Below are positions 8,186-17,099 of a stretch of DNA of 64,000 bases, one piece after another. Location: assembly GCF_009720365.1 (NCBI RefSeq), contig NZ_ML769317.1, forward strand, positions 198,313-262,312, written 5' to 3'. A model generated the notes under the pieces. It had not been told where the DNA came from, made no database searches, and saw only the letters and a list, made by a program, of their open reading frames with translations. Each line of letters begins with the position of its first letter. The first letter of the stretch is position 1. The stretch is from Catellatospora paridis (lineage in GTDB: Bacteria > Actinomycetota > Actinomycetes > Mycobacteriales > Micromonosporaceae). Both the position numbers and the translations under genes were made by a program.

Positions 8186-8887
8186 TCAGTGTGCGTCCAG
8201 GACGAAGAAGAGGAAGCAGATGAAGGCCGTTCTGTCGCCGAGGTCGGGTGGGAGGAGTTCTCGGGGGGTGTCGGGCGAGAAGGGAGGCTCGCTGATGACC
8301 GCGATGCGGAAGCCTGCCTCGGTGAACGCGTCGGTCATGGCGTGCAAGGGCCGGTGCCAGAAGGTCAGCACCGCGCGCTGACCGTCGGCGAAGGTGTACT
8401 CGTCCGAGTACTGCGTGACGGAGAAGTAATCGGCACTGGGGTCGCTCGACTCGAGGATGCGGGGGTGGTTGACCGACAGAAGCAGACGGCCACCGGGCTT
8501 CAGCACGCGCCGCAGCTCGGCCAGCGGTGCCTTCCAGTCCTGCAGGTAGTGCAGTACAAGCGAGACAACGACATCATCGAACGCGCCGTCGGCAAACGGC
8601 AGTGGCAGGCTGAGGTCGGCAACCTGCAGGTCGGCGTCCTCACCCAGCCTCTTCCGTGCCAGCTCGACCATGACCGGGCTGGAGTCGAAACCGGCCACGA
8701 CGGCACCCCTCGCGCGGAGGGCTTCGGACAGAGGGCCGGAGCCACACCCGGCATCGAGCACCCGACGACCGCGGACATCGCCGGCGAGCGCGAGCATCGC
8801 CGGTCGCTCGTAGTGAGCGGTGAACAGGCCTGACTCGTTTGCCCTCGAGTAGCTCTCGGCGAAGCCGTCGTAGTGGTCGGCTCTCAT
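8186..8887 (-). CDS. Class I SAM-dependent methyltransferase
   Basis: The 233-residue methyltransferase has motif I VLDAGCGSGPLSE, the acidic loop VAGFDSSPVM, motif II region FDDVVVSLVLHYLQDW and motif III ELRRVLKPGGRLLLSVNHP, a ubiE/COQ5-like arrangement. The start chosen is the ATG at 8887, preceded by GAGGA with good spacing and beginning MRADHYDGFAESY; a longer frame upstream lacks a ribosome site and is low-complexity. It is divergent from the large regulator at 9106, and the 218-bp gap between them should hold both promoters. The substrate is unknown. Confidence 0.8.
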   Translation of the reverse strand: MRADHYDGFAESYSRANESGLFTAHYERPAMLALAGDVRGRRVLDAGCGSGPLSEALRARGAVVAGFDSSPVMVELARKRLGEDADLQVADLSLPLPFADGAFDDVVVSLVLHYLQDWKAPLAELRRVLKPGGRLLLSVNHPRILESSDPSADYFSVTQYSDEYTFADGQRAVLTFWHRPLHAMTDAFTEAGFRIAVISEPPFSPDTPRELLPPDLGDRTAFICFLFFVLDAH

Positions 8888-9105
8888 CAAGTCCTCGCTT
8901 CTTTCGCGCTCCCGGGCGATCTGATCAAGGGTGGCACAGCTCCCGGGCCCGTGGTGACCCCTGACGGGCGCGCGGCCACTCGCAACAACATTCATGCCGC
9001 TTGGGACGGATCGCTGTCACTATGGTCGCTGATCGCAGCCTCGAGGCATAACGTCCGTAGCTGTCCCGAAGCGACACGGCCGAGCAGGACGCTGGAGGTG
9101 CTCAC

Positions 9106-11886
9106 ATGCAGGTGAGGCTTCTCGGGCCCGTGGACGTCGCGGCAGCGGGCGTGGCCACGGAGGTGCCGGGCCTGCGCCGCAAGGCCGTGCTCGCGGTCCT
9201 CGGCCTGCACCCTGGACAGATCGTGAGCAGCGACCGCCTCATCGACGTGGTCTGGGGTGGCAACGCTCCGGTGACCGCGCTCAACACCCTGCAGCGCCAC
9301 ATCTCCTACCTGCGTGACGTGCTCGGCAGCAAGACCTCGATCGTGGCCAGGCCACCGGGCTACCTACTGAACCTGCCAGGTGAATCCACCGATGCCGAAG
9401 CCGCGCAGCGGCTCATCCGGCTGGGGACGCAGTCATCGGATCCGGCCCAGGCGCTCGACCATCTCCGTGGCGCTCTCGCCCTGTGGCGCGGCCGGCCGCT
9501 GGCCGATGTCGCCGAGCTTCGCTGGCTGGGGGAGCAGGCTGAACGCCTCGATCACCTGGAGTACGAGGCAACCCGGGCGCTCGTCGACGTCCGCCTCACC
9601 CTGGGCGAACACGCCCAGCTGATACCCGAGCTCGAGCAGCTGATCTCGGCCCGGCCCTTTGACGAGGATCTCCAGCGGCAGCTGATGCTCGCGCTGTACC
9701 GCTGCGGCCGGCAGGCCGAGTCGCTGGCGTGTTATCAGCGACTCAAACGGGCGCTGGCCGACGAGCTGGGCATCGACCCGGGGCTTGCGCTGCGGGAACT
9801 GGAAGCCGCGATCCTGCGCCAGGACGCCTCGCTGCAGGCGCTGGCGCCCGCCGTCACCGTGGCGGCTGTCCCGGCTGCCGCGTCGGCTCCCGCGCAGTTG
9901 CCACTGGCGATCCCGGCGTTCGCCGCACGCCAGCGGGAGGTGGCCCGCCTGGACGCGATGCTCGCCGGTCGGGGCTCGGCGTCGGTGCTCATCGCCACCG
10001 TGTCCGGCACCGCGGGCGTGGGCAAGACGACCCTGGCCGTGCACTGGGCGCACCAGGTGCGGCAAGCCTTCCCCGACGGACAGCTCTACGTCGACCTGCG
10101 GGGCTTCGACCGTGACGGCGCGCTCGTGGACCCCGCCGTGGCCTTGCGCGGATTCCTCGACGCCTTCGGTGTCGCTGTGCAGCGGATCCCCGCGGGCCTC
10201 GACGCCCAGGCGGCCCTCTACCGCAGCGTCCTCAGCGGGAAGCGGGTGCTGGTCGTGCTGGACAACGCCCGCGACGTGGCGCAGGTCCGGCCCCTGCTGC
10301 CCGGCTCGCCCGGTTGCGCGGTGCTCGTCACGAGCCGAAATCAGCTGACCGCACTCGTGACGGTCGAAGGCGCCGTGCCGATGACACTGGGCCTGCTGAC
10401 CGATGACGAAGCACGCGATCTGCTCACCCGGCGGTTGGGCGAAGACCGGGTCGCCGCCGAGGCCGGTGCTGTCCAGGAGGTGATAACGCAGTGCGCCCGG
10501 CTGCCGCTGGCACTGGCGATCGCCGCGGCGAGCTGTGTCACCCGCCCGGACGTGCCGGTCGCGGGAGTGGCAGCGCAGCTCCGCGACTCGGCGGGGACGC
10601 TGGACGCCCTCAACAGCGCTGATGCGGATACCGATATCAGGTCGGTGTTCTCCTGGTCTTATCTTGCTCTCAGCCCGGACGCAGCCCGGCTGTTCAGGTT
10701 GCTGGGCCTGCATCCAGGACCGGATGTGGACGAGTCGGCGGCTGCCTGCCTGGCCGGCCTTTCCGTCGCCGGGGTCCGGCCGCTGCTCGCCGAGCTGATC
10801 CAGGCGAATCTCCTGCTGCAGCCCAATCCGCGGCGCTACGGCTTCCATGACCTTCTCTGGACCTACGCCGCCGGTTGTGCGCAGGAAGACGAGCCGGAGC
10901 AGCGGGCCCAAGCGATGTGCCGGCTGCTTGACCACTACCTGCATACCGCCTTGTCGGCCGCCATGCTCATCCATCCGCACCGGGATCCGATCGCCGTTGC
11001 TGAGCTCAGCCCCGGCACGATGGTGCGGCAACTCGCCGACAAGGACGACGCGACGGCCTGGTTCACCGCTGAGCGAGCGGTGCTGGGTGCCATGATCAGG
11101 CGGGCGACCGCCGGCGGCTTCGATCGTCATGTCTGGCAACTGGCCTGGGCACTGCAGGATCACCTGGATCGCGGCGGTCATTGGGAGGAGCATGCGGCCA
11201 ACCTCGAGGCCGCCATCGAGGCCGCCGGACGCCAAGGCGACCAGGCCGCGCAGGCACATGCGCACCAGAGCCGTTCGACTGCCTGCGCCCGCATGGGCCG
11301 TTACGACGAGGCGCACACCCACCTCAGCGATGCCCTCAAGCTCTACGAGGCCCTCGACGATCGCGGTGGCCAGGCCACCGTGCAGTACCAGCTCGGCTGG
11401 GTGGCCAACCGCCAGCGCCGTCACGAACAGGCGAGTCATCATGCGCGCCAGGCGTTGCGGCTCTACCGGGCCACGGGAAAGCCGATGATGGCCGCACGCG
11501 CGCTGAATTCGCTGGGCTGGACATACGCGTTGCGCGGCGACTACCGCCGGGCCCGGCCGCTGTGTGAGCGTGCGCTGGCGCAGATGCGCGAGCTGGGCGA
11601 TCTGACGTTCCAGGCAGGGACCTCGGACAGCCTCGGCTACATCTACCACCATCTGGGCGATTACCAGTTGGCCGCAGGTCACTACCGGCGGGCGCTCGAC
11701 CTCTTCCGCGACCTCAACGACCGCTATTACGAAGCCGACACGCTCAGCCATCTTGGTGACACCCACCGGGCGGCCGGCGACCTTCGGGCCGCCCGGATCG
11801 CGTGGCAGCAGGCGTACGAGATCTTCAGCCGGCTAGCGCACGCGGACGCGGTCGGTGTGCGGGCGAAACTCGACGGCGCACACTGA
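9106..11886 (+). CDS. AfsR-like transcriptional activator (SARP, NB-ARC, TPR)
   Basis: The 926-residue STAND regulator reads in the standard AfsR order. It has an OmpR-type winged helix DNA-binding domain (about 1-92) and a bacterial transcriptional activation domain (about 97-245). An NB-ARC ATPase follows with Walker A GTAGVGKTT near 302 and a Walker B-like VLVVLDNARD, then a winged-helix/ARC2 segment containing FSWSYLAL. A TPR array fills about 700-920 (repeats such as ALNSLGWTYALRGDYRRA and TSDSLGYIYHHLGDYQLA). The family activates transcription by binding 11-bp-spaced direct repeats near the -35 region. Two such repeat blocks lie just downstream, before the two secreted-protein genes, making those candidate targets. 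Its last 54 bp overlap the end of the convergent gene at 11833. Confidence 0.9.
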   Translation: MQVRLLGPVDVAAAGVATEVPGLRRKAVLAVLGLHPGQIVSSDRLIDVVWGGNAPVTALNTLQRHISYLRDVLGSKTSIVARPPGYLLNLPGESTDAEAAQRLIRLGTQSSDPAQALDHLRGALALWRGRPLADVAELRWLGEQAERLDHLEYEATRALVDVRLTLGEHAQLIPELEQLISARPFDEDLQRQLMLALYRCGRQAESLACYQRLKRALADELGIDPGLALRELEAAILRQDASLQALAPAVTVAAVPAAASAPAQLPLAIPAFAARQREVARLDAMLAGRGSASVLIATVSGTAGVGKTTLAVHWAHQVRQAFPDGQLYVDLRGFDRDGALVDPAVALRGFLDAFGVAVQRIPAGLDAQAALYRSVLSGKRVLVVLDNARDVAQVRPLLPGSPGCAVLVTSRNQLTALVTVEGAVPMTLGLLTDDEARDLLTRRLGEDRVAAEAGAVQEVITQCARLPLALAIAAASCVTRPDVPVAGVAAQLRDSAGTLDALNSADADTDIRSVFSWSYLALSPDAARLFRLLGLHPGPDVDESAAACLAGLSVAGVRPLLAELIQANLLLQPNPRRYGFHDLLWTYAAGCAQEDEPEQRAQAMCRLLDHYLHTALSAAMLIHPHRDPIAVAELSPGTMVRQLADKDDATAWFTAERAVLGAMIRRATAGGFDRHVWQLAWALQDHLDRGGHWEEHAANLEAAIEAAGRQGDQAAQAHAHQSRSTACARMGRYDEAHTHLSDALKLYEALDDRGGQATVQYQLGWVANRQRRHEQASHHARQALRLYRATGKPMMAARALNSLGWTYALRGDYRRARPLCERALAQMRELGDLTFQAGTSDSLGYIYHHLGDYQLAAGHYRRALDLFRDLNDRYYEADTLSHLGDTHRAAGDLRAARIAWQQAYEIFSRLAHADAVGVRAKLDGAH

Positions 11887-12282
11887 CATCGGTTGTTCCG
11901 ACCACCAGTCCAAAGGGTTGGTGCAGTCGGCGGTGAGCTCGCCCGCGAGCAGCTCGCACACATAGATCCCGGAGGCGAGCTCGCCGAAGAGGCCGCCCGC
12001 GTATTCGCACTCGTCCCGTAGCGGCGGGTTCTCCAGTCGGCTGGCGTAGCCGCATCTGTCGTTTTGGCAGAGGATCACGGTGTCGGTGAAGTCGCATGAG
12101 TACGAGGTTCGCTGTTCGGAGTAGGCGCCGCCGAGGGTCTTGCAGAGGACCTGCAACGTCTCGGGGCTGACGGTCGGCGGGGGATCGCCTGCGGTGGCTG
12201 GGCCCGCCAGGCCGGCCACGAAGCCGGCGATCGTCAGCGCCGAGACGGTGAGAAGCCGGAGCAACTTGCTGACACGGTGCAC
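11833..12282 (-). CDS. Small secreted cysteine-rich protein
   Basis: The 149-residue product starts at a GTG preceded by AAGGAGA. A Sec signal peptide is evident: a basic start, hydrophobic LLTVSALTIAGFVAGLAG, and a likely cleavage after ATA in PATAGD. The mature part is rich in cysteine (VLCKTLGG, YSCDFTD, ILCQNDRCGY, DECEYAGG, YVCELL, ADCTNP, SVCAVE), which suggests disulfide bonding outside the cell. I do not recognise the family. It shares the PATAGD cleavage region and a KTLGG motif with the next gene upstream (12395-12832), and both genes carry matching CTGA direct repeats in front of them. It overlaps the convergent regulator by 54 bp. Confidence 0.6.
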   Translation of the reverse strand: MHRVSKLLRLLTVSALTIAGFVAGLAGPATAGDPPPTVSPETLQVLCKTLGGAYSEQRTSYSCDFTDTVILCQNDRCGYASRLENPPLRDECEYAGGLFGELASGIYVCELLAGELTADCTNPLDWWSEQPMSVCAVEFRPHTDRVRVR

Positions 12283-12337
12283 GGTGAGGTTCTCCTTCGG
12301 TGAAATCCAGAGCGTGCGTACACCATGGCGGCCCGGT

Positions 12338-12354
12338 CTGAAACGGTGCTGAAA
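12338..12354 (-). promoter_or_regulatory. CTGAAA direct repeat, 11-bp spacing (SARP-like box)
   Basis: Two CTGAAA copies begin at 12338 and 12349, exactly 11 bp apart (TTTCAG on the coding strand). They lie about 56 bp upstream of the GTG of the secreted protein gene ending at 11833. The same element occurs in front of its neighbour, so a shared SARP-type activator is inferred. Confidence 0.5.
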
Positions 12355-12383
12355 CGGGGCTCCGCGTCGAGCGCGGAGCCCCG
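12355..12383. terminator. Perfect GC hairpin
   Basis: A 12-bp perfect inverted repeat (CGGGGCTCCGCG and its complement) with a 5-base loop lies 12 bp beyond the stop of the minus-strand gene 12395-12832 and upstream of the next minus-strand gene. It is probably the terminator that separates the two secreted-protein genes. Confidence 0.65.
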
Positions 12384-12394
12384 GTGGGGGGTGG

Positions 12395-12832
12395 TCAGGC
12401 CCGCAGGATGAGCGGCCGGCAGATGTAGATGACGTACGGCGGCCAGTAGACGACGATGCATTCCCACACGACGACGTCGCCGACCCCGATCTGGCGGGCG
12501 ACCTGGTCGACAGTTGTGGCGGGCTCCGGGTGGTCGTAGTCACCCAGCCGCTTGACTCCGTCGGCGCCCTTGCCGGCCGCCACCGCCGCGATCTGCTCGG
12601 TGGTGAGCTCCCGCTCCGAGTTCACCAGCGTCACCTGCGACGGCGCGGGCAGCCGGCCGCCGAGCGTCTTCTCCGCCTCGGCCTGGATCTGCGCCAGCGC
12701 GGTTTCCGGCTTGAGATCGCGAACGGTCACGGTCTGCATTCCGCGGTCACCGGCTGTGGCCGGGCCGGCCACCACTGCGACCGCACTGACCACGGCCATG
12801 GTCAGCAGCGTCAGCCTTCTGCTCAGTTTCAT
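12395..12832 (-). CDS. Small secreted protein with C-terminal hydrophobic tail
   Basis: The 145-residue product has an ATG preceded by GAGGAAAGG. The signal peptide is clear (MKLSRRLTLLTMAVVSAVAVVAG, cleavage near PATAGD). The mature protein is first helical and charged (PETALAQIQAEAEKTLGG), then has a TTEQIAAVAAGKGADGVKRLG helix, and ends in an aromatic/hydrophobic segment, VVVWECIVVYWPPYVIYI. I do not recognise the family. It shares leader style and a KTLGG motif with the gene at 11833, suggesting a functional pair. It is preceded by three CTGA direct repeats at 11-bp intervals. Confidence 0.6.
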   Translation of the reverse strand: MKLSRRLTLLTMAVVSAVAVVAGPATAGDRGMQTVTVRDLKPETALAQIQAEAEKTLGGRLPAPSQVTLVNSERELTTEQIAAVAAGKGADGVKRLGDYDHPEPATTVDQVARQIGVGDVVVWECIVVYWPPYVIYICRPLILRA

Positions 12833-12900
12833 CGCATTGCCTTTCCTCGAACCGGTAGGTGGGTGCTGGAGCACCCGTGGCCACACCGTGACATCGAGGC

Positions 12901-12928
12901 CTGACGTGGGTCTGAAGCGCGGCTGAAA
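12901..12928 (-). promoter_or_regulatory. Triple CTGA direct repeat, 11-bp period (SARP-like box)
   Basis: CTGA begins at 12901, 12912 and 12923, a perfect 11-bp period (TCAG repeats on the coding strand), about 69 bp upstream of the ATG at 12832. It matches the repeat block at 12338-12354 before the neighbouring secreted-protein gene. Regularly spaced direct repeats are typical of AfsR/SARP binding sites; the AfsR-like gene at 9106 is the nearest candidate regulator. Confidence 0.5.
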
Positions 12929-13067
12929 GGCCAAACTGCCCGCTTGGTACTTCCTCTCGCCGAGCACGAAGCGGGTGCCCAGGCGTACGCGCCGTTGCAG
13001 GACGGGTAGGTGTCCAGGCGTGGCGCAGGCCCGACCGGCGGGTGTGTTCCATGAGTGCCGAAAACAG

Positions 13068-13700
13068 CTAAGCCAGCTCGGCGAGCCCCGCCTGATCGGT
13101 CACCTGCTGGGCGAACTGCGGCGCGGGGCGGCGCAACTCCACCGTGGTCCCGTTCCGGCCGGCCACGCCGCCGGCCACGACCGCCCAGCGGGCGTACGCA
13201 GACAGCACCACGGCGGCGATCGCGAAGACCGCCGGTGCGACCAGGACCGTCCAACGCACGATCTCGGCCAATGTGGATGGCTCGTCGTCGCCGAGCTGCT
13301 CGGGCAGCACGACCGGCACGTACAGGGCGCAGGAGACCGGCACAAGCACGAAGCAGACCGTCGCCGCCGTGACGAGGTTGGCCCGCCGCGCTCGGCAGGC
13401 CGGGCAGAAGCCCCACGCGGGCACGTCGACGATCTTGACCATGATGTTGTGGGTCAGCCAGGCGGCGAACAGTCCGGCGCCCAGTATGAGCAGGTACAGC
13501 TCGGGGTCGGGGTCGTCGAGGTAACGCGCCGCAGGATACGCAACGGGCAGCCCGGCCGCCACGACGAGCACCGCCACCGCGGCCTGCAGCCAGACCGGCG
13601 GTCGGGACCGGAACCGGGCGCTCGCGGTGTAGGTCACCGGATTGCCGTGGCGAGAGCAGACGGTGGGTGGGTTACTCGGCTGCGCGGGCACGAGGACCAT
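13068..13700 (-). CDS. Four-helix membrane protein with zinc-ribbon-like cysteines
   Basis: The 210-residue protein has about four transmembrane segments: roughly 37-58 (WLQAAVAVLVVAAGLPVAY), 68-86 (LYLLILGAGLFAAWL), 108-130 (LVTAATVCFVLVPVSCALYVPVV) and 148-170 (WTVLVAPAVFAIAAVVLSAY). There are two short cysteine motifs, CSRHGNP near the N-terminus and CPACRARR between helices 2 and 3, which look like halves of a small metal-binding ribbon. I do not recognise the family. It is a single gene with no obvious operon partner and is divergent from the subtilase at 13968. Confidence 0.6.
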   Translation of the reverse strand: MVLVPAQPSNPPTVCSRHGNPVTYTASARFRSRPPVWLQAAVAVLVVAAGLPVAYPAARYLDDPDPELYLLILGAGLFAAWLTHNIMVKIVDVPAWGFCPACRARRANLVTAATVCFVLVPVSCALYVPVVLPEQLGDDEPSTLAEIVRWTVLVAPAVFAIAAVVLSAYARWAVVAGGVAGRNGTTVELRRPAPQFAQQVTDQAGLAELA

Positions 13701-13967
13701 GGCCGAATGCTACGGGTCGCGGGCTCCGCCATGGGGACGCCGGATCACGGCTGTGGGCAGTACTCTGCCGAGCTGAGCCCGACGTCGCGCAAACCGGTAT
13801 CGCTGCGCTGATTCCTGAATGTCATGTGCCGAAGCGGCATTTGCCTCTGGTGCGCTCGAACCGCAATGTGCAACGATCCCTTCGCATCGCGGTAGGGCGT
13901 TTCAACGTCACCGGACCCACACCCCGTGGTCCCACGCTGCTATCGCCTCATTCAGGAGGACACCCCC

Positions 13968-16952
13968 GTGAGACTCGACCGACTGGCCGGCAAACGCCCG
14001 GCCTCGATGGCGCTCGCCGTCGTCACGACAGCCGCGCTCGCGGCTTCGGCGGCCGGCGGCGCCCAGGCCGCCCCGCCGACCTCGACGTCGACCGCGCTGT
14101 ACCTGATCCAGACCGTGAGCGAGCCGGTCGCCAACTACGCGGGCGGGGTCAGCGGCTACGCCGCGACCCGGCCGGTCGCCGGTGAGCGCGTGGACGCGCA
14201 CTCGACCGCGGCGACCAGGTGGCGTGACCGGCTGCGCGGCGAGCACGACGCCGCCCTGCGCGGCGCCCGGGTCGACGCGACCAAGAAGTCCTACGACTAC
14301 GGCATCACGTTCAACGGTTTCAGTGCTCGGCTGACCTCGGCCGAGGTCGCGCGCCTGCGGGCCGACCAGGGTGTGCTGCGGGTCTGGAAGAGCGAGCAGC
14401 TGCAGGCCGACACGATCACCACCCGCGACTTCCTGGGCCTGACCGGCCCCGGCGGGGTGTGGAACAAGCAGTTCCAGGGTGACTCGCACGCCGGTGAGGG
14501 CGTCATCGTCGGCATCATCGACTCCGGCATCTGGGCCGAGAACCCGTCGTTCGCCCCGCTGTCCACGCCGCGCCCGGACCAGCGTGACATCAACAAGAAG
14601 TGGAAGGGCACCTGCGACGCCGGTGTCGAGCAGCCGGTGGCCTGCAACAACAAGCTGATCGGCGCGCGCTACTTCCACGCCGACGCCAACGTCAACGACG
14701 TCGAGTTCCTGTCGCCGCGTGACTACAACGGCCACGGCTCCCACACCGCCTCGACGACCGCCGGCAACTTCGGCGTGACCGCTTCCATCAACGGCGGCGT
14801 CGTCGGCACCGTCTCCGGTGTGGCGCCGGCGGCCCGCATCGCGGCGTACAAGGTGCTGTGGCACAACCCGGTCGCGGGCAACTCCTCCGGCGGCACCGCC
14901 GACATCGTCGCGGCGATCGACGCGGCCGTCGCCGACGGCGTCGACGTCATCAACTACTCGATCTCCGGCTCGAGCCAGTACGTCGTCGACCCGGCCGAGA
15001 TCGCGTTCCTCAACGCCGCCGCGGCCGGTGTGTTCGTCTCCGCCTCGGCGGGCAACTCCGGTGACACCATCGGCGTGAGCAGCGTGGCCCACAACTCGCC
15101 GTGGCTGACCACGGTGGCGGCCAGCACCCACGACCGCGGCAACACCAAGACCGTGACCCTGGGCAACGGCGCCACCTACACCGGCGTCGGTGTCGGCGTC
15201 GCCGCCGGCCCGGCCACGCTGATCGACTCCAGCAGCGCCGGCCTGGCCGGTGCGGACCAGGCCCTGGTGGACCTGTGCTACCTCGGCACCCTCGACCCGG
15301 CGAAGGTGACCGGCAAGATCGTGCTGTGTGACCGGGGCGGCAACGCCCGCGTGGACAAGAGCGCCGCGGTCGCCCAGGCCGGCGGCATCGGCATGGTCCA
15401 GGCCAACACCAGTGCCGCGCAGTCGCTGAACGCCGACTTCCACTCGGTGCCCAGCATCCACCTCGACGCCACCGCAGGTGCCGCGGTCACCGCGTACGTC
15501 GCCTCGGCGGCGAACCCGACCGCCAGCATCTCCGCGGTCAGCACCACCCCCGTGCGGGCCCCGGCCATGGCCGGCTTCTCGTCCTACGGCCCGGCCCTGG
15601 CCGGCAACGGTGACCTGCTCAAGCCGGACATCACCGCGCCCGGCGCCGACATCATCGCGGCGGTGTCGCCGGCCGGCAGCGGCGGCAACAACTTCAACTC
15701 CCTCTCGGGCACCTCGATGTCGGCTCCGCACATCGCCGGTGTCGCCGCCCTGATCAAGAGCAAGAACCCGAAGTGGTCCCCGATGTGGATCAAGTCGGCG
15801 ATGATGACGACGGCCAGCACCAAGGACAACACCGGCGCCCCGATCCAGTGGTCGCAGGGCGACGCGACGCCGCTCAACTACGGTGCGGGTCACGTCGTGC
15901 CCGGCAGCGCCTTCGACCCGGGTCTGGTCTACGACTCGACGCCGGAGCAGTGGCTGCAGTACGCGTGCGGCATCGGCCAGCTGCAGCTGATCACCGAGGA
16001 GGAGTTCTGCCAGTCGGTCGGCTCGATCGACCCGAGCGACCTGAACTACCCGTCGATCGCCGTCGGTGACGTGCCCGGTGCGCAGACCGTCACCCGCCGG
16101 GTGACCAACGTCAGCAAGAACTCCTCGGTGTACACCGCGCAGGTCAAGGCCCCGGCCGGGTTCACGGTCAAGGTCGAGCCCAAGACGATGACGGTCCCGC
16201 CGGGCAAGTCGAAGTCCTTCAAGGTCACCGTCACCCGCACCACCGCGGCCGCCGGCGCCTGGTCCTTCGGCTCGCTGACCTGGTCGGACCTGCGTAACCA
16301 CAAGGTCACCAGCCCGATCGCGGTGCGCTACTCGGCACTGGCCGCGCCGGTCGAAGCCAACGGTTCGGGCACCAGCGGCAGCACCGCGCTGGCGCTGCGT
16401 ACCGGCTTCGCCGGCACCCTGACCACCACCGTCGGCGGCCTGGTCGCCGCCAACGTCAGCAACCTGGCCTTCGCCGGGCCGAACCCGACCTTCGCCCCGG
16501 TGGAGTCGGACTCGGTCAAGAAGGTCACCGTGACGGTTCCGGCCGGCACGGCGGTGGCGCGGTTCTCGACCTTCGACGCCGACGTGCCCATGGGCACCGA
16601 CGTGGACGTGTTCGTGTACCCGGCCGGTAACACCACCAGCCAGGTCGCCAGCAGCACCGGCGGCACGGCACAGGAGTCGGTGACCCTGCCGGCGGGCGCC
16701 TACGACGTGTACGTGCACCTGTTCGCCGCGGGCGGTGCGGTGACCATGCCGGGCAACGCCTGGGTCGTGCCCAGCACGGCGGCGGGCAACCTGACCGCGA
16801 CGCCGGCCAGCCAGCCCGCGGCCGTCAACGGCCCCGCGACGGTCACCGCGACCTGGACCGGGCTCACCGCGGGCGTCCGCTACCTGGGCGTGCTCGCCTA
16901 CGGCAACGGCAGCTCGCCCGTCGGCCAGACGGTGCTCTCCGTCAACGGCTGA
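13968..16952 (+). CDS. Secreted subtilisin-like serine protease (S8) with PA domain
   Basis: The 994-residue product starts at a GTG 7 bp after CAGGAGGA. It has a signal peptide (about 1-36), an I9-type propeptide (about 40-150) and a peptidase S8 domain with catalytic Asp185 (GIIDSGIW), His256 (NGHGSHTAS) and Ser583 (SGTSMSAPH). A PA domain is inserted between His and Ser (about 405-525, GKIVLCDRGG), and fibronectin-III-like strands and a pre-peptidase-like C-terminal region follow. This is the plant cucumisin-like layout also common in actinomycetes. It should act outside the cell on proteins or peptides. A terminator hairpin follows directly, so the gene is monocistronic. Confidence 0.9.
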   Translation: MRLDRLAGKRPASMALAVVTTAALAASAAGGAQAAPPTSTSTALYLIQTVSEPVANYAGGVSGYAATRPVAGERVDAHSTAATRWRDRLRGEHDAALRGARVDATKKSYDYGITFNGFSARLTSAEVARLRADQGVLRVWKSEQLQADTITTRDFLGLTGPGGVWNKQFQGDSHAGEGVIVGIIDSGIWAENPSFAPLSTPRPDQRDINKKWKGTCDAGVEQPVACNNKLIGARYFHADANVNDVEFLSPRDYNGHGSHTASTTAGNFGVTASINGGVVGTVSGVAPAARIAAYKVLWHNPVAGNSSGGTADIVAAIDAAVADGVDVINYSISGSSQYVVDPAEIAFLNAAAAGVFVSASAGNSGDTIGVSSVAHNSPWLTTVAASTHDRGNTKTVTLGNGATYTGVGVGVAAGPATLIDSSSAGLAGADQALVDLCYLGTLDPAKVTGKIVLCDRGGNARVDKSAAVAQAGGIGMVQANTSAAQSLNADFHSVPSIHLDATAGAAVTAYVASAANPTASISAVSTTPVRAPAMAGFSSYGPALAGNGDLLKPDITAPGADIIAAVSPAGSGGNNFNSLSGTSMSAPHIAGVAALIKSKNPKWSPMWIKSAMMTTASTKDNTGAPIQWSQGDATPLNYGAGHVVPGSAFDPGLVYDSTPEQWLQYACGIGQLQLITEEEFCQSVGSIDPSDLNYPSIAVGDVPGAQTVTRRVTNVSKNSSVYTAQVKAPAGFTVKVEPKTMTVPPGKSKSFKVTVTRTTAAAGAWSFGSLTWSDLRNHKVTSPIAVRYSALAAPVEANGSGTSGSTALALRTGFAGTLTTTVGGLVAANVSNLAFAGPNPTFAPVESDSVKKVTVTVPAGTAVARFSTFDADVPMGTDVDVFVYPAGNTTSQVASSTGGTAQESVTLPAGAYDVYVHLFAAGGAVTMPGNAWVVPSTAAGNLTATPASQPAAVNGPATVTATWTGLTAGVRYLGVLAYGNGSSPVGQTVLSVNG

Positions 16953-16969
16953 CCAGCAACGAGGTAACC

Positions 16970-17020
16970 AGGGGCGTCTTCCCGACACGGCCACGGCCGC
17001 GTCACCGGGAAGGCGCCCCT
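16970..17020 (+). terminator. Hairpin after subtilase gene
   Basis: The inverted repeat AGGGGCGTCTTCCC / GGGAAGGCGCCCCT (14-bp stem with one wobble pair, 23-base loop) lies 18 bp after the subtilase stop codon, as expected for an intrinsic terminator in a GC-rich genome. Confidence 0.7.
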
Positions 17021-17099
17021 TGCGCGCTCCGACAACACGCTGCGGCGCGAGCCGCCCGGATCCCGAGCGCAGCGGCCCGGCACGGGCAGGATCTGTGAT

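Noticed and set aside
9021-9060. SARP-like repeats before the AfsR-like gene at 9106
   Set aside because: A TAACGT is present but no 11-bp-spaced repeats align with it.
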